Below, piece by piece: positions 6,517 to 16,630 of a stretch of 19,168 nucleotides of DNA (position 1 is the stretch's first letter; each line of letters opens with the position of its first letter). Position numbers and translations under genes: made by a program. The notes under the pieces were generated by a model. It did no database searches and was not told the origin of the DNA. It was given only the letters and a program-made list of their open reading frames with translations. This DNA comes from an uncultured Actinomyces sp. GTDB taxonomy: Bacteria > Actinomycetota > Actinomycetes > Actinomycetales > Actinomycetaceae. Where the stretch lies: assembly GCA_902373545.1 (NCBI GenBank), contig CABKMZ010000037.1, positions 1-19,168 on the forward strand. The letters are read 5' to 3'.

Positions 6517-7088
6517 TTACTTCGCCACCGAATCCAGGATCGCGAAGATACGGGCCGTGACATCGTCGATGCTGCCGCGCCCATCCACGACCTCGAGCAT
6601 GTCCTGGTCCACGTAGTACGTCGCCACGGGCTCGGTCTGCTGGTGGTAGACCTCGAGGCGGTGCCGCATCACGGGCTCGGTGTCGTCCGTACGGTGCTGC
6701 TCCTGCGCGCGCTTGAGCATACGCTCCACGACCTCGTCCTCATCGACCTGAATCTCCAGGACGACGTCGATCGACTTGCCCAGGTCCAGGAGCATGTCAC
6801 GCAGGACGTGCGCCTGCTCCACCGAGCGAGGGTAGCCGTCCAGCAGGAAGCCCTTGGCCGTGTCGGGCGCAGCCAGACGCGCCTTCACCATGGCGTTCGT
6901 GACCGAGTCCGGAACGAACTCGCCACGATCCATGTAAGCCTGCGCCTGCTTGCCGATCTCCGTACCCTCCGCCATATTCGCGCGGAAGATGTCACCCGTC
7001 GAAATGGCGGGGATGTCCAGGCGCTCAGCGATGCGCGAGGCCTGGGTGCCCTTGCCAGCTCCGGGAGGGCCGAGGAGGATGACGACTG

Positions 7089-7092
<4 letters not shown>
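6517..7092 (-). CDS. adk: Adenylate kinase
   Basis: Adk catalyses ATP + AMP = 2 ADP in the cytoplasm. The Walker A loop GPPGAGKGT is at 8-16. AMP-site motifs include STGDIFR (31-37) and GFLLDGYPRS (81-90). R134, D136 and D137 and then R143/R145 form the transfer/LID arginine cluster. The LID is the short form (no four-cysteine zinc insert), giving 191 residues rather than about 215, usual in actinobacteria. Its ATG overlaps the secY stop (ATGA), the classic secY-adk coupling. Confidence 0.98.
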
Positions 7093-8381
<1,289 letters not shown>

Positions 8382-8408
8382 GGCTTCCTCCTACGGGTGA
8401 TGGGCAGC

Positions 8409-8422
8409 GGGGCGAAAGCCCC
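8409..8422 (-). other. GC hairpin in the secY leader
   Basis: GGGGC/GCCCC around a 4-nt loop, 17 nt before the secY AGGAGG. It may influence secY translation or stability. Confidence 0.35.
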
Positions 8423-8436
8423 TAGACTGACTTAGC

Positions 8437-8453
8437 TTACCCGACACGGGTAA
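8437..8453. promoter_or_regulatory. 7-bp dyad in the secY leader (operator or hairpin)
   Basis: TTACCCG-ACA-CGGGTAA is a perfect 7-bp inverted repeat with a 3-nt centre. It lies 56 nt upstream of the secY start and just downstream of the candidate promoter. It could be a repressor site or an RNA hairpin. Confidence 0.4.
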
Positions 8454-8472
8454 CAAATGGCGAGATCCAATC

Positions 8473-8510
8473 ATTATTAAGAACGCACTTTCGTGTATTT
8501 AACGAAACAC
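8473..8510 (-). promoter_or_regulatory. Weak candidate secY promoter region
   Basis: This is the only AT-rich patch of the rplO-secY gap. On the minus strand AATAAT (8478-8473) could be a -10; the hexamer 18 nt upstream is TTAAAT, a poor -35. A TTTCGT/ACGAAA inverted repeat (8489-8507) overlaps the spacer. A secY promoter is expected because a strong terminator precedes it, but its exact position is uncertain. Confidence 0.3.
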
Positions 8511-8599
8511 GTCGTGCGCGCAGCCCGCTCCTACAGCGAGTTGCTTTTGCGCGAGAAGGGCCGCTTGACACCCCTCGTCAGCGCGTTGAGGGCAAAGAT

Positions 8600-8632
8600 A
8601 ACGGGGGTGGTCCATGAAGGACCACCCCCGTT
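8600..8632 (-). terminator. Terminator of the S10-spc operon after rplO
   Basis: A perfect 14-bp stem (8600-8613 with 8619-8632, ACGGGGGTGGTCC core) closes a 5-nt loop, starting 4 nt after the rplO stop. The minus strand continues TCTTTGCC, a short U-rich tail. This is the clearest intrinsic terminator inside the cluster. Confidence 0.85.
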
Positions 8633-8636
8633 CACC

Positions 8637-9101
8637 TCAGCGGGCCGAAATGGACCCGCCAGCGGCAGTGATCTTTGCCTCGGCGGAGGACGACCAGGAG
8701 TCGACCTCGACCTCGAGCTTGACGCTCAGTTCGCCGGTACCGAGCACCTTGACGGGCGCGGAGTCGCGAACGGCGTGCTTGGCGATGAGATCCTCAACCG
8801 TGACCTTGCCGCCCTCGGGGAAGAGCTCCCCGAGCTTGCCAACGTTCACGACCTGGTACTCAACGCGGAAGGGGTTCTTGAAGCCGCGAAGCTTCGGCAG
8901 ACGCATGTGGATCGGCATCTGGCCACCCTCGAAGCCGGCAGCAACCTGGTAACGGGCCTTGGTGCCCTTGGTGCCACGGCCAGCGGTCTTACCCTTCGAA
9001 CCCTCACCGCGACCCACGCGGGTCTTCGCGGTCTTGGCTCCGGGGGCAGGACGCAGGTGGTGCAGCTTAACGATCTGCGTCTTCTTCGTGGAGTCCGCCA
9101 T
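8637..9101 (-). CDS. rplO: 50S ribosomal protein L15
   Basis: L15 is a late-assembling large-subunit protein with a glycine-rich, rRNA-threading N-terminus. The 154 residues begin with [35 protein letters not shown] (about residues 12-46), then [20 protein letters not shown], and a globular C-terminal domain ending [16 protein letters not shown]. It starts 2 nt after rpmD. It closes the long S10-spc run: a terminator follows immediately, whereas in many bacteria secY is directly co-transcribed. Confidence 0.97.
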   Translation of the reverse strand: MADSTKKTQIVKLHHLRPAPGAKTAKTRVGRGEGSKGKTAGRGTKGTKARYQVAAGFEGGQMPIHMRLPKLRGFKNPFRVEYQVVNVGKLGELFPEGGKVTVEDLIAKHAVRDSAPVKVLGTGELSVKLEVEVDSWSSSAEAKITAAGGSISAR

Positions 9102-9103
9102 TG

Positions 9104-9289
9104 TCAGTCGACCTCCTCAGCGGTCACCAGGTGACGCACGGTGCGAACGGCGCCCAGAACGGCATCCGTCTGCTCACGCACGACACTCTGGCCGATCTTG
9201 CGCAGCCCGAGGGTGCGCAGCGTGTCCTTCATGTTCTGCTTCGCGTGAGCAGAGGACTTGACCTGCGTGATCTTGATGTTCTTCGCCAT
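9104..9289 (-). CDS. rpmD: 50S ribosomal protein L30
   Basis: L30 is a small large-subunit protein, absent from some bacteria. The 61-residue product reads [19 protein letters not shown] followed by [39 protein letters not shown], the typical fold with the conserved RTLGLRKIG loop. A GTG one codon upstream is possible. The ATG at 9289 has GGGAGG 7 nt ahead and overlaps the rpsE stop by one base (TGATG), so it is preferred. Confidence 0.96.
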   Translation of the reverse strand: MAKNIKITQVKSSAHAKQNMKDTLRTLGLRKIGQSVVREQTDAVLGAVRTVRHLVTAEEVD

Positions 9290-9978
9290 CACTTAGCCTC
9301 CCCTGCAGCGGCCTTGTCGGCCTCGGCGGCCTCGGCAGCCGCGCGCTTCTCGGCCTCGCCCTCTGCGCGAGCGCGCAGCATGGACGCGGGAGCAACGCGC
9401 TCGAGGGGCAGGCCGCGACGAGCGGCAACAGCCTCGGGCTGCTCGAGCTGCTTGAGTGCGTCAACCGTCGCGTGGACAATGTTGATCGCATTGGACGAGC
9501 CCAGCGACTTGGTGAGCACGTCGTGAACGCCCGCGGCCTCCAGGACGGCGCGCACCGGGCCACCGGCGATAACACCGGTACCGGGGGCGGCCGGACGGAG
9601 CAGGACGATACCGGCGGTATCGCGGCCCTGCACCACGTGCGTGATCGTGCGGCGGATCATCGGGACGCGGAAGAAGTTCTTCTTCGCCTCCTCGACGCCC
9701 TTGGAAATGGCCTGGGGAACTTCCTTGGCCTTTCCGTAGCCGACGCCCACCGTGCCTTCGCCGTCACCCACGACAACCAGGGCGGTGAAGGAGAAACGAC
9801 GTCCACCCTTCACGACCTTGGAGACGCGGTTGATGGTAACGACGCGCTCGATGTACTCGTTCTTGTTCTCGTTGTTCCGGCGGTTATCGCGATCGTTGCC
9901 GCGGCCGGAGCGGCGCTCACGGCGATCGTTGTTCTCGCCCGCGCCCGAACCGTTCCTGTCTCGCTGCTGTGCAGCCAT
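9289..9978 (-). CDS. rpsE: 30S ribosomal protein S5
   Basis: S5 lies at the 30S mRNA entry side and affects decoding accuracy. The core has the double-stranded RNA-binding region [29 protein letters not shown] (about 43-71) and [18 protein letters not shown], then the C-terminal S5 domain with [28 protein letters not shown]. At 229 residues it is well above the usual 165-200. The extra length is an Arg/Asn/Gly-rich N-terminal extension (about 1-40) and an Ala/Glu tail. The start [10 protein letters not shown] at 9978 is chosen over an upstream in-frame extension that would run through rplR. Its Shine-Dalgarno is weak (GAGAGA). Confidence 0.95.
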   Translation of the reverse strand: MAAQQRDRNGSGAGENNDRRERRSGRGNDRDNRRNNENKNEYIERVVTINRVSKVVKGGRRFSFTALVVVGDGEGTVGVGYGKAKEVPQAISKGVEEAKKNFFRVPMIRRTITHVVQGRDTAGIVLLRPAAPGTGVIAGGPVRAVLEAAGVHDVLTKSLGSSNAINIVHATVDALKQLEQPEAVAARRGLPLERVAPASMLRARAEGEAEKRAAAEAAEADKAAAGEAK

Positions 9979-10006
9979 CAGATGATCTCTCTTTCTTTCG
10001 GCTCGT

Positions 10007-10378
10007 TCACAGCTCGAGTCCGCCCTCACGGGCGGCCTCGGCAACGGCCGCAACGCGACCTGCGTACTTGTTACCACCGCGGTCGAACACGACAGCGGAG
10101 ATACCGGCAGCCTTCGCACGCTCGGCAATCAGCGAGCCGACCTTGCGAGCCTTGTCGGTCTTCGTACCCTCGGCACCAGCGAGTTCGGCCTCGATGTCGG
10201 AGGCCGACACCAGGGTGTGGCCGACCGTATCGTCGATGACCTGAGCCACCATGTGGCGGTTCGAACGGGTGACGACCAGACGGGGACGCTCGGGCGTGCC
10301 GTTGATCTTCTTGCGGAGGCGGAGGTGACGGCGCTTGCGAGCGACGAACTTGCCCTTGCCCTTGATCGAGTAAGCCAT
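10007..10378 (-). CDS. rplR: 50S ribosomal protein L18
   Basis: L18 binds 5S rRNA together with L5 and anchors it in the central protuberance. The 123 residues contain the basic N-terminus [33 protein letters not shown], the central [20 protein letters not shown] strand (here SASDIE), and the C-terminal [28 protein letters not shown] motif. The ATG overlaps the rplF stop by one base; a GTG immediately upstream is less likely. rpsE follows after 28 nt. Confidence 0.97.
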   Translation of the reverse strand: MAYSIKGKGKFVARKRRHLRLRKKINGTPERPRLVVTRSNRHMVAQVIDDTVGHTLVSASDIEAELAGAEGTKTDKARKVGSLIAERAKAAGISAVVFDRGGNKYAGRVAAVAEAAREGGLEL

Positions 10379-10920
10379 CACTTACCAGCCTTTCCGACCT
10401 TGCGACGGATGGTCTCGCCCACGTAGTGGATGCCCTTGCCCTTGTAGGGCTCCGGCTTCTTCAGCTTGCGGATGCGAGCAGCAGTCTCACCGACGAGCTG
10501 CTTGTCGATACCCGACACCGAGAACAGCGTCTGGGACTTCGGCGCAATCGTGAACTCGATGCCCTCGGGCGGGGTGATGGTGATCGTGTGGGAGAAGCCC
10601 AGGGAGAACTCAAGGTCCTTGCCCTTGGCAACCACGCGGTAACCGGTACCCGTGATCTCGAGATCCTTCTTGTAGCCCTCAGTCACACCAACGATCATGT
10701 TGGCGATCAGGGTGCGGGACAGTCCGTGGAGCGAACGCGAGGTGCGCTCGTCGTTCGGACGCTCGACGATAACCTGGCCGTCCTCGATCTTCGCGGTGAT
10801 CGGCTCGGCGACAACGTGGGAGAGGGTGCCCTTGGGGCCCTTCACGGTCACGTTCTGGCCGTCGATCACGACGTCGACGCCGGCGGGGATAGCGATGGGG
10901 TTCTTACCAATTCGCGACAT
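10378..10920 (-). CDS. rplF: 50S ribosomal protein L6
   Basis: L6 sits near the sarcin-ricin loop and factor-binding centre. The 180 residues begin [19 protein letters not shown] and contain two repeated domains. The signature near the C-terminus reads [32 protein letters not shown] (about 138-169), ending RRKVGKAGK. It is 15 nt after rpsH and overlaps rplR by one base. Confidence 0.98.
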   Translation of the reverse strand: MSRIGKNPIAIPAGVDVVIDGQNVTVKGPKGTLSHVVAEPITAKIEDGQVIVERPNDERTSRSLHGLSRTLIANMIVGVTEGYKKDLEITGTGYRVVAKGKDLEFSLGFSHTITITPPEGIEFTIAPKSQTLFSVSGIDKQLVGETAARIRKLKKPEPYKGKGIHYVGETIRRKVGKAGK

Positions 10921-10935
10921 TGTTCAGCCTCCTCA

Positions 10936-11334
10936 TCACCAGATGTAGGCGAGGACTTCCCCACCCACACCCTTCTCGGCTGCCTGGCGGTCGGTGAGCA
11001 GGCCGGAGGACGTGGACAGGATCGCCACGCCGAGGCCGCCGCGGACCTTGGGCAGGTTGGTGGACTTGGCGTACACGCGCAGACCGGGCTTGGACACGCG
11101 CTTGAGCCCCTGGATCGCAGCCTCACGGTGCGAGCCGTACTTCAGGTTGATCGTCAGGGTCTTGCCCACGCGGGCATCCTCGACGGTGGTCGAGGCAATG
11201 TAGCCTTCCTCGACCAGGATGTTCGCAATCGCGTTCTTGAGCTTCGAGTACGGCATGGAAACCGCATCGTGGTGCGCACGATTCGCGTTGCGCAGACGCG
11301 TCAGCATGTCTGCAATCGGGTCTGTCATTGTCAT
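10936..11334 (-). CDS. rpsH: 30S ribosomal protein S8
   Basis: S8 is a primary 16S binder and, in E. coli, the repressor of the spc operon. The 132 residues start [23 protein letters not shown] and end with the family C-terminus [34 protein letters not shown]. The second ATG (11328) is possible, but the first has AGGAAGGGGAA at better spacing and matches other actinobacterial S8 proteins. It is preceded by a 62-nt gap with a sizeable hairpin. Confidence 0.97.
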   Translation of the reverse strand: MTMTDPIADMLTRLRNANRAHHDAVSMPYSKLKNAIANILVEEGYIASTTVEDARVGKTLTINLKYGSHREAAIQGLKRVSKPGLRVYAKSTNLPKVRGGLGVAILSTSSGLLTDRQAAEKGVGGEVLAYIW

Positions 11335-11355
11335 GGGGGTTTATTCCCCTTCCTC

Positions 11356-11389
11356 GTCGCGGTTTCTCCGGTTACCCGGGACCTGCGAC
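11356..11389 (-). other. Hairpin in the rpsZ-rpsH gap
   Basis: GTCGCGGT (11356-11363) pairs with ACC-T-GCGAC (11381-11389, one bulged base). Inside, after a one-sided internal loop, CCGG (11368-11371) pairs with CCGG (11376-11379). This is one of the most stable structures inside the S10-spc transcript and lies directly ahead of the rpsH ribosome binding site. Autogenous S8 control is a possibility, not shown. Confidence 0.4.
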
Positions 11390-11396
11390 GTTCGTT

Positions 11397-11582
11397 TTAC
11401 CAGCTGCTCTTGGTGACACCGGGGAGTTCGCCACGGTGGGCGAGCTCGCGCAGGCACACGCGGCACAGTCCGAACTTGCGGTACACCGAGTGCGGACGAC
11501 CGCAACGGTTGCACCGGGTGTAGGCACGCACGCCGAACTTCGGCTTGCGGGCAGCCTTGACCTTCAGGGATGTCTTGGCCAT
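11397..11582 (-). CDS. rpsZ: 30S ribosomal protein S14, type Z (zinc-binding)
   Basis: S14 is in the 30S head. At 61 residues with four zinc ligands, C24 and C27 (CNRCGR) and C40 and C43 (CRVC), this is the short C+ form. Many actinobacteria additionally keep a longer zinc-independent paralogue elsewhere, induced by zinc shortage. The Shine-Dalgarno AAGGAGG sits inside the last codons of rplE, and the gap is only 3 nt, so the pair is probably coupled. Confidence 0.98.
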   Translation of the reverse strand: MAKTSLKVKAARKPKFGVRAYTRCNRCGRPHSVYRKFGLCRVCLRELAHRGELPGVTKSSW

Positions 11583-11585
11583 GGG

Positions 11586-12131
11586 TCAGTCCTCCTTGAA
11601 CGGGAAGCCGAGGTGACGGAGAAGGGCGCGACCCTCTTCGTCGGTGGTGGCCGAGGTGACAACCGTGATGTCCATGCCGCGCACTCGGTCGATCGAGTCC
11701 TGGTCGATCTCGTGGAACATCGACTGCTCCGTGAGACCGAAGGTGTAGTTGCCGTGACCGTCGAACTGCTTGGAGGACAGTCCGCGGAAGTCACGGATAC
11801 GGGGAAGCGCCGTCGAGAGGAGGCGGTCCAGGAACTCCCACATGCGGTCGCCGCGAAGCGTGACGTGCGCACCGATCGCCTGGCCCTCACGCAGCTTGAA
11901 CTGCGCGATGGACTTCTTGGCGCGGGTGGTCACGGGCTTCTGGCCGGTGATCGCGGTGAGGTCGCGGATAGCGCCCTCAAGTGCCTTCGAGTCGCGAGCG
12001 GCCTCGCCGACACCCATGTTGACGACAATCTTCGTCAGTCCGCCGACCTGCATGACGTTCTCGTGCTTGAACTCAGCACGGAGCGCCTCGCGGATCTCGG
12101 AGTTGTACTTTTCCTTCAGACGCGGGGCCAT
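11586..12131 (-). CDS. rplE: 50S ribosomal protein L5
   Basis: L5 binds 5S rRNA and contacts S13 and P-site tRNA. The 181 residues begin [21 protein letters not shown] and contain [25 protein letters not shown], then [33 protein letters not shown] and the C-terminal FPEIDQD-like motif (here [27 protein letters not shown]). Length and motifs are normal. It starts 2 nt after rplX. Confidence 0.98.
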   Translation of the reverse strand: MAPRLKEKYNSEIREALRAEFKHENVMQVGGLTKIVVNMGVGEAARDSKALEGAIRDLTAITGQKPVTTRAKKSIAQFKLREGQAIGAHVTLRGDRMWEFLDRLLSTALPRIRDFRGLSSKQFDGHGNYTFGLTEQSMFHEIDQDSIDRVRGMDITVVTSATTDEEGRALLRHLGFPFKED

Positions 12132-12133
12132 GC

Positions 12134-12565
12134 TCAGATCTCCTTGCCCTGCTCAACGCCGCGCTTCGCGCCACCACGAGCCACGCGGACTCGGACGGTG
12201 CGGGTGCGGCCGCCGCGCTCAACGGTGTCCTCGCGGAAACCGACGCGGACGCGCTTCTTGGTCTCGGGGTCGACCAGAGCGACCTTGGACAGCGAGATGG
12301 GGGCCTCGATGGTCTCGATGCCGCCAGCGCTACCCTGCTGGCCCTGGCGCACGTGGCGCGTCTTGAGGTTGATGCCCTCGACGAGGACCTTGCCCTCGGC
12401 CGGGAACACCTGGATGACGCGGCCCTGCTTGCCCTTATCGCCGGGCTTCAAGGGCTCGAGGCCCTCCTCGGCGCGGCGGGCGTTGCGCTTGGCCAGCGCC
12501 TTCTCGTCGGACGTACGTCCGCGAACGACCTCGACGAGGTCATTCTTACGAATCTTGGCTGCCAT
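12134..12565 (-). CDS. rplX: 50S ribosomal protein L24 with an insertion in the KOW region
   Basis: L24 initiates large-subunit assembly and lies near the tunnel exit. The opening [16 protein letters not shown] and the later [31 protein letters not shown] match the family. They are separated by about 25 extra residues (R17-P41, rich in Ala, Arg and Glu) exactly where the KOW motif normally reads SGKDKGK. The C-terminal part [19 protein letters not shown] is also longer than in E. coli. Total 143 residues against about 105 in most bacteria. The insertion keeps the frame and the flanking motifs are intact, so the protein is likely functional. Confidence 0.96.
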   Translation of the reverse strand: MAAKIRKNDLVEVVRGRTSDEKALAKRNARRAEEGLEPLKPGDKGKQGRVIQVFPAEGKVLVEGINLKTRHVRQGQQGSAGGIETIEAPISLSKVALVDPETKKRVRVGFREDTVERGGRTRTVRVRVARGGAKRGVEQGKEI

Positions 12566-12568
12566 GGA

Positions 12569-12937
12569 TCAGATCACCTCCGGAGCGAGGGAGACGATAC
12601 GCATGAACTTCTTGTCGCGCAGCTCGCGGCCCACGGGGCCGAAGATACGCGTGCCACGCGGCTCGCCATTGTTGTTGATGATGACGGCCGCATTCTCGTC
12701 GAAACGAATGTAGGAACCGTCGGGGCGGCGGGTTTCCTTACGCGTGCGAACGATCACTGCCTTGACGACTTCGCCCTTCTTGACGTTGCCGCCGGGGATG
12801 GCGTCCTTCACGGTGGCGACGATCGTGTCGCCGATACCCGCGTAGCGCCGACCCGAGCCACCGAGAACACGGATGGTCAGGATCTCCTTGGCCCCTGTGT
12901 TGTCGGCGACCTTCAGTCGCGACTCCTGCTGGATCAT
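12569..12937 (-). CDS. rplN: 50S ribosomal protein L14
   Basis: L14 lies at the subunit interface and forms bridges with 16S rRNA; it is also the docking site of the silencing factor RsfS. The 122 residues contain [61 protein letters not shown] and [31 protein letters not shown], all canonical. It follows an 88-nt gap after rpsQ, which contains two short possible hairpins (CCGAA/TTCGG and CCGGT/ACCGG). This is the boundary between the S10 and spc parts of the cluster; I see no promoter there. Confidence 0.98.
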   Translation of the reverse strand: MIQQESRLKVADNTGAKEILTIRVLGGSGRRYAGIGDTIVATVKDAIPGGNVKKGEVVKAVIVRTRKETRRPDGSYIRFDENAAVIINNNGEPRGTRIFGPVGRELRDKKFMRIVSLAPEVI

Positions 12938-13025
12938 TTTCTATTGACTCCTGTCGTCGTGCCGGTTCTCTCCCGGATTGTACCGGTCGAGCCTTGCCGA
13001 ACGGATTTCGGTCTGTGAGCGAAGG

Positions 13026-13292
13026 TCACTTCGCCTTTTCGAGGATCTCCACAACGCGCCAGCGCTTGGTGGCCGACAGCGGGCGGGTCTCCATGATGAG
13101 GACGAGATCGCCGACGCCGCACTCGTTGTGCTCGTCGTGAACCTTGACCTTCTTGTTCTTGCGCATGACCTTGCCGTAGAGGGCGTGCTTGACGCGGTCC
13201 TCGATCTGGACGACAACGGTCTTGTCCATCTTGTCGCTGACGACGTAGCCGCGACGGACCTTACGCTCGTTACGAGCGGTGGTTTCTGCCAT
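13026..13292 (-). CDS. rpsQ: 30S ribosomal protein S17
   Basis: S17 is a primary 16S-binding OB-fold protein. The 88 residues begin [41 protein letters not shown] and contain the signature [37 protein letters not shown] at 13301 overlaps the rpmC stop. GAGGAG is 8 nt before the ATG at 13292 but abuts the GTG, so the ATG is preferred. Confidence 0.97.
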   Translation of the reverse strand: MAETTARNERKVRRGYVVSDKMDKTVVVQIEDRVKHALYGKVMRKNKKVKVHDEHNECGVGDLVLIMETRPLSATKRWRVVEILEKAK

Positions 13293-13297
13293 CAGGC

Positions 13298-13531
13298 TCA
13301 CTCCTCAGTGCTCGGGGCGGTGCGGTAGCCAAGCTCCCGCTCACGCGCGATGGTGTAGATCCGGGCAATGTCGCGGCGCACGGTCTTCATGCGACCGTGA
13401 TCCTCGAGGTTGCCAACGGCCTGCGCGAAACGCAGGTTGAACAGCTCGGCCTTGGCCTTCTCCAGCTCCTTGGAGAGCTGAGCGTTGTCCATGGCGTCGA
13501 GCGCCTCGGTGGTCAGACCCTTATCTGCCAT
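13298..13531 (-). CDS. rpmC: 50S ribosomal protein L29
   Basis: L29 is a small helical-hairpin protein at the tunnel exit, near where trigger factor and SRP dock. The 77-residue product has [50 protein letters not shown], the family core, with a short N-terminal extension. The ATG overlaps the rplP stop by one base (TGATG). Confidence 0.97.
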   Translation of the reverse strand: MADKGLTTEALDAMDNAQLSKELEKAKAELFNLRFAQAVGNLEDHGRMKTVRRDIARIYTIARERELGYRTAPSTEE

Positions 13532-13950
13532 CAGATGTCACCACCCTCTCGGACCACGAAACGGGTCTTGATAGGAAGCTTGTGCTGGGCACGGCTGAGG
13601 GCCTCGCGAGCGAGCTCCTCGGGGACGCCTGCCAGCTCGAACATGACACGTCCGGGCTTGACGGGAGCAACCCACCACTCCGGAGCACCCTTACCGGAAC
13701 CCATTCGGGTTTCGGCGGGCTTCTTGGTCAGCGGGCGGTCCGGGAAGATGTTGATCCAGACCTTACCGCCACGCTTAATGTGACGGGTCACGGCAATACG
13801 AGCCGCCTCAATCTGACGGTTGGTGATGTACGCAGCCTCGAGCGCCTGGATGCCGTAGTCGCCGAACGCCAGTTCGGTGCCACCGGAGGCGAAGCCAGTG
13901 CGGTGAGGACGGTGCTGCTTGCGGTACTTAGTCCGACGGGGAATGAGCAT
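13531..13950 (-). CDS. rplP: 50S ribosomal protein L16
   Basis: L16 contributes to the A-site side of the peptidyl-transferase region. The 139 residues start [19 protein letters not shown] and include the signatures [57 protein letters not shown] and [19 protein letters not shown]. It starts 5 nt after rpsC and overlaps rpmC by one base. Confidence 0.98.
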   Translation of the reverse strand: MLIPRRTKYRKQHRPHRTGFASGGTELAFGDYGIQALEAAYITNRQIEAARIAVTRHIKRGGKVWINIFPDRPLTKKPAETRMGSGKGAPEWWVAPVKPGRVMFELAGVPEELAREALSRAQHKLPIKTRFVVREGGDI

Positions 13951-13955
13951 TGGGC

Positions 13956-14765
13956 TCAGGCCTCCGATCCGGTCGTGGGCGCAGCGGCCTCGGAGGCGGT
14001 TGCCTCACGGGGAGCCTGCTGCGCGGCGGTCTCCTGGTTGGGGCGTCCACCGCGGCGGGGGCCACGGCGACCGTCGCGACGGCCGCCACGCTGGGCCTGC
14101 TCGGCCTGCTGGCGAGCGAACTCGCGCTCGGTGATGTCGCCCTTGTAGATCCACACCTTGACGCCGATGCGACCGAAGGTCGTGCGGGCCTCGTGGAATC
14201 CGTAGTCGATGTTCGCGCGCAGGGTGTGCAGCGGCACGCGACCCTCGCGGTAGAACTCGGAGCGGGACATTTCAGCGCCACCCAGACGGCCGGACACCTG
14301 GACACGAATGCCCTTGGCGCCAGCGCGTTGCGCGGACTGGATGCCCTTACGCATCGCACGACGGAAGGACACGCGGGCAGCGAGCTGCTCGGCGATGCCC
14401 TGCGCAACGAGCTGCGCTTCGAGGTCGGGGTTCTTGACCTCGAGGATGTTCAGCTGAACCTGCTTGCCCGTCAGCTTCTCGAGCTGAACGCGCAGGCGGT
14501 CGGCCTCGGCACCACGGCGACCGATGACGATGCCCGGACGAGCGGTGTGCAGGTCGACGCGAACGCGGTCACGCGTGCGCTCGATGCTCACCTCGGCGAT
14601 ACCGGCGCGCTCGAGGTTGTCGGTCAGGAACTTGCGGATCGCGACATCTTCGGCCACGTAATCCGCGTAGCGCTGTCCCTTGGTGGTGGAGTCGGAGAAC
14701 CAGCGAGACCGGTGGTCAGTGGTGATTCCCAGACGGAACCCGCGGGGGTTGACCTTCTGACCCAT
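13956..14765 (-). CDS. rpsC: 30S ribosomal protein S3
   Basis: S3 lines the mRNA entry channel and takes part in mRNA unwinding. The start [22 protein letters not shown] is the family N-terminus, so the in-frame extension further upstream into rplV is rejected. A KH type II domain includes VIGRRG (about 80-85), followed by the RRAMRK basic patch (135-140) and the C-terminal domain [37 protein letters not shown]. Residues about 218-269 form an unusual tail, first Arg/Gly-rich and then Ala/Thr/Glu-rich. It is one base after rplV. Confidence 0.97.
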   Translation of the reverse strand: MGQKVNPRGFRLGITTDHRSRWFSDSTTKGQRYADYVAEDVAIRKFLTDNLERAGIAEVSIERTRDRVRVDLHTARPGIVIGRRGAEADRLRVQLEKLTGKQVQLNILEVKNPDLEAQLVAQGIAEQLAARVSFRRAMRKGIQSAQRAGAKGIRVQVSGRLGGAEMSRSEFYREGRVPLHTLRANIDYGFHEARTTFGRIGVKVWIYKGDITEREFARQQAEQAQRGGRRDGRRGPRRGGRPNQETAAQQAPREATASEAAAPTTGSEA

Positions 14766-14766
14766 A

Positions 14767-15138
14767 TCAGCGGTCTCCCTTCTTCTTGTCTTCCTTGGTC
14801 CCCACCACGATGGTGATGTGGGAGGTGCGCTTGAGGATACGACCGGCGCGTCCCTGAGCACGGGGACGGATGCGCTTCATGGTCGGGCCCTCGTCCACGT
14901 ATGCCTCGAGCACGAGCAGATCGGCCTCGTTGAAGGTCTCGCCGGCGTTTTCAGCCTTGACCTTCGAGTTGGCGACTGCGCTCAGCAGCACCTTGCGGAC
15001 ATCGGTGGCGACGGCCTGCGGGGCGAACCGCAGAATGTCGGCGGCCTCCAGAACACGCTTGCCGCGAACCTCGTTCACAACACGGCGGGACTTCTGGGGC
15101 GTGACGCGGATGAATCGCGCCTGCGCCTTGGCTTCCAT
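14767..15138 (-). CDS. rplV: 50S ribosomal protein L22
   Basis: L22 extends a beta-hairpin into the exit tunnel, where mutations give macrolide resistance. The 123 residues include [48 protein letters not shown] and the loop signature [41 protein letters not shown]. No tunnel-loop deletion is apparent. The lysine-rich end KEDKKKGDR is normal. It lies 29 nt after rpsS. Confidence 0.98.
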   Translation of the reverse strand: MEAKAQARFIRVTPQKSRRVVNEVRGKRVLEAADILRFAPQAVATDVRKVLLSAVANSKVKAENAGETFNEADLLVLEAYVDEGPTMKRIRPRAQGRAGRILKRTSHITIVVGTKEDKKKGDR

Positions 15139-15167
15139 GTATCTGCCTCTTCTTCCGTGGGGCCGGC

Positions 15168-15449
15168 TCAGCGCCGACGTCCCTTACGATCGTCCTTGTC
15201 GTGGCTGCGGAAAGTACGCGTGGGAGCGAACTCTCCGAGCTTGTGGCCCACCATCGACTCGGTGACGAAAACGGGCACATGCTTACGGCCGTCGTGGACG
15301 GCGATGGTCAGGCCCAGGAAGTCCGGGGTGATGACCGAGCGACGCGACCAGGTCTTGATGACGTTCTTCGAGCCGGATTCGTTCGCGGCGTCGACCTTCT
15401 TGAGCAGGTGGTCGTCGACGAACGGGCCCTTCTTCAAACTACGCGGCAT
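15168..15449 (-). CDS. rpsS: 30S ribosomal protein S19
   Basis: S19 pairs with S13 in the 30S head. The 93 residues read [20 protein letters not shown], then [56 protein letters not shown] and a basic tail [10 protein letters not shown]. Everything matches the family. It is 16 nt after rplB. Confidence 0.98.
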   Translation of the reverse strand: MPRSLKKGPFVDDHLLKKVDAANESGSKNVIKTWSRRSVITPDFLGLTIAVHDGRKHVPVFVTESMVGHKLGEFAPTRTFRSHDKDDRKGRRR

Positions 15450-15465
15450 TTCAATCGACTCCTAC

Positions 15466-16302
15466 TCAGCGGTTCTTGCCGGTCTTGCGACGGCGGACGA
15501 TCATGCGATCGGACGCCTTCTTCGGACGACGGGTACGGCCCTCGGGCTTGCCCCAAGGCGACACGGGGTGACGACCACCGGACGTGCGGCCTTCACCACC
15601 GCCGTGCGGGTGATCGACCGGGTTCATGACGACACCACGGACGTGCGGGCGCTTGCCCTTCCAGCGCATACGGCCGGCCTTGCCCCAGTTGATGTTCGAC
15701 TGCTCGGCGTTGCCGACCTCGCCGATGGTGGCGCGGCAGGTGGCCTCGACGTTGCGGATCTCGCCGGAGGGCATACGCAGCTGGGCGAAGCGGCCTTCCT
15801 TAGCGACGAGCTGCACGGAGGTGCCAGCGGAGCGAGCGATCTTGGCGCCGCCACCCGGGTAGAGCTCCACGGCGTGCACAACGGTACCCAGGGGGATGTT
15901 GCGCAGCTGCAGCGAGTTGCCGGGCTTGATGTCGGCGCCAACGCCAGCCTCGATGTGATCGCCCTGCTTGAGGCCGGTCGGAGCGAGGATGTAGCGCTTC
16001 TCGCCATCCGCGTAGTGCAGGAGGGCGATGCGGGCCGTGCGGTTGGGGTCGTACTCGATGTGAGCGACCGTCGCCGGAACGCCGTCCTTGTCGTGACGAC
16101 GGAAGTCGATCACGCGGTACTGGCGCTTGTGGCCGCCGCCGCGGTGGCGGGAGGTCACGCGGCCGTTGTTGTTACGGCCACCGGTCTTGTGCAGCGGGCG
16201 CAGCAGCGACTTCTCGGGGGTGTCGCGCGTGATCTCGACGAAGTCAGAGACGGACGAGAAGCGACGGCCCGGAGTCGTGGGCTTGTACTTGCGAATTCCC
16301 AT
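15466..16302 (-). CDS. rplB: 50S ribosomal protein L2
   Basis: L2 is a primary 23S binder needed for peptidyl-transferase activity and subunit joining. The 278 residues (family norm 273-280) include [31 protein letters not shown] (about 39-69), the RNA-binding OB and SH3-like domains, and the C-terminal [18 protein letters not shown]. His231 corresponds to the functionally important H229 of E. coli. It is 22 nt after rplW. Confidence 0.99.
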   Translation of the reverse strand: MGIRKYKPTTPGRRFSSVSDFVEITRDTPEKSLLRPLHKTGGRNNNGRVTSRHRGGGHKRQYRVIDFRRHDKDGVPATVAHIEYDPNRTARIALLHYADGEKRYILAPTGLKQGDHIEAGVGADIKPGNSLQLRNIPLGTVVHAVELYPGGGAKIARSAGTSVQLVAKEGRFAQLRMPSGEIRNVEATCRATIGEVGNAEQSNINWGKAGRMRWKGKRPHVRGVVMNPVDHPHGGGEGRTSGGRHPVSPWGKPEGRTRRPKKASDRMIVRRRKTGKNR

Positions 16303-16324
16303 TGTTCAAATGTCCCTTCGGTTC

Positions 16325-16630
16325 TCAGGCCTGATCGCCGAAGATGTCGATGGTGCCCTCACGCACGGTGACGATGGCACGCTTGACGTCCTTGCGCTTA
16401 CCGATCCCGTTACGGGTGCGGTAGGTCTTGCCCTTGCGGTTCTGGGTGGCGATGGAACCGATCTTGACGCCGAAGATACGCTCCAGGGCAATCTTGATCT
16501 CGGTCTTGTTCGCGCGGGGGTCAACCTCGAAGGTGTACTTGCCCAGGTCCATCAGGGCGAGCGACTTCTCGGTGGTGACCGGCTTCAGGATGATGTCGCG
16601 GGGGTTCTTGCCCGCTTCGATCGTGCTCAC
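16325..16630 (-). CDS. rplW: 50S ribosomal protein L23
   Basis: L23 surrounds the tunnel exit and is the main docking site for trigger factor and SRP. The 101 residues include [86 protein letters not shown], a complete family match. The start is GTG, overlapping the rplD stop (GTGA), with GGAGGAG 6 nt upstream inside rplD. Confidence 0.98.
   Translation of the reverse strand: MSTIEAGKNPRDIILKPVTTEKSLALMDLGKYTFEVDPRANKTEIKIALERIFGVKIGSIATQNRKGKTYRTRNGIGKRKDVKRAIVTVREGTIDIFGDQA

Noticed and set aside
9979..10128. 50-residue N-terminal extension of S5 through the end of rplR
   Set aside because: It would overlap conserved rplR coding sequence in another frame; [10 protein letters not shown] fits the gene boundary.
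14766..14861. 32-residue extension of S3 into rplV
   Set aside because: MGQKVNPRG is the universal S3 start, one base after the rplV stop.
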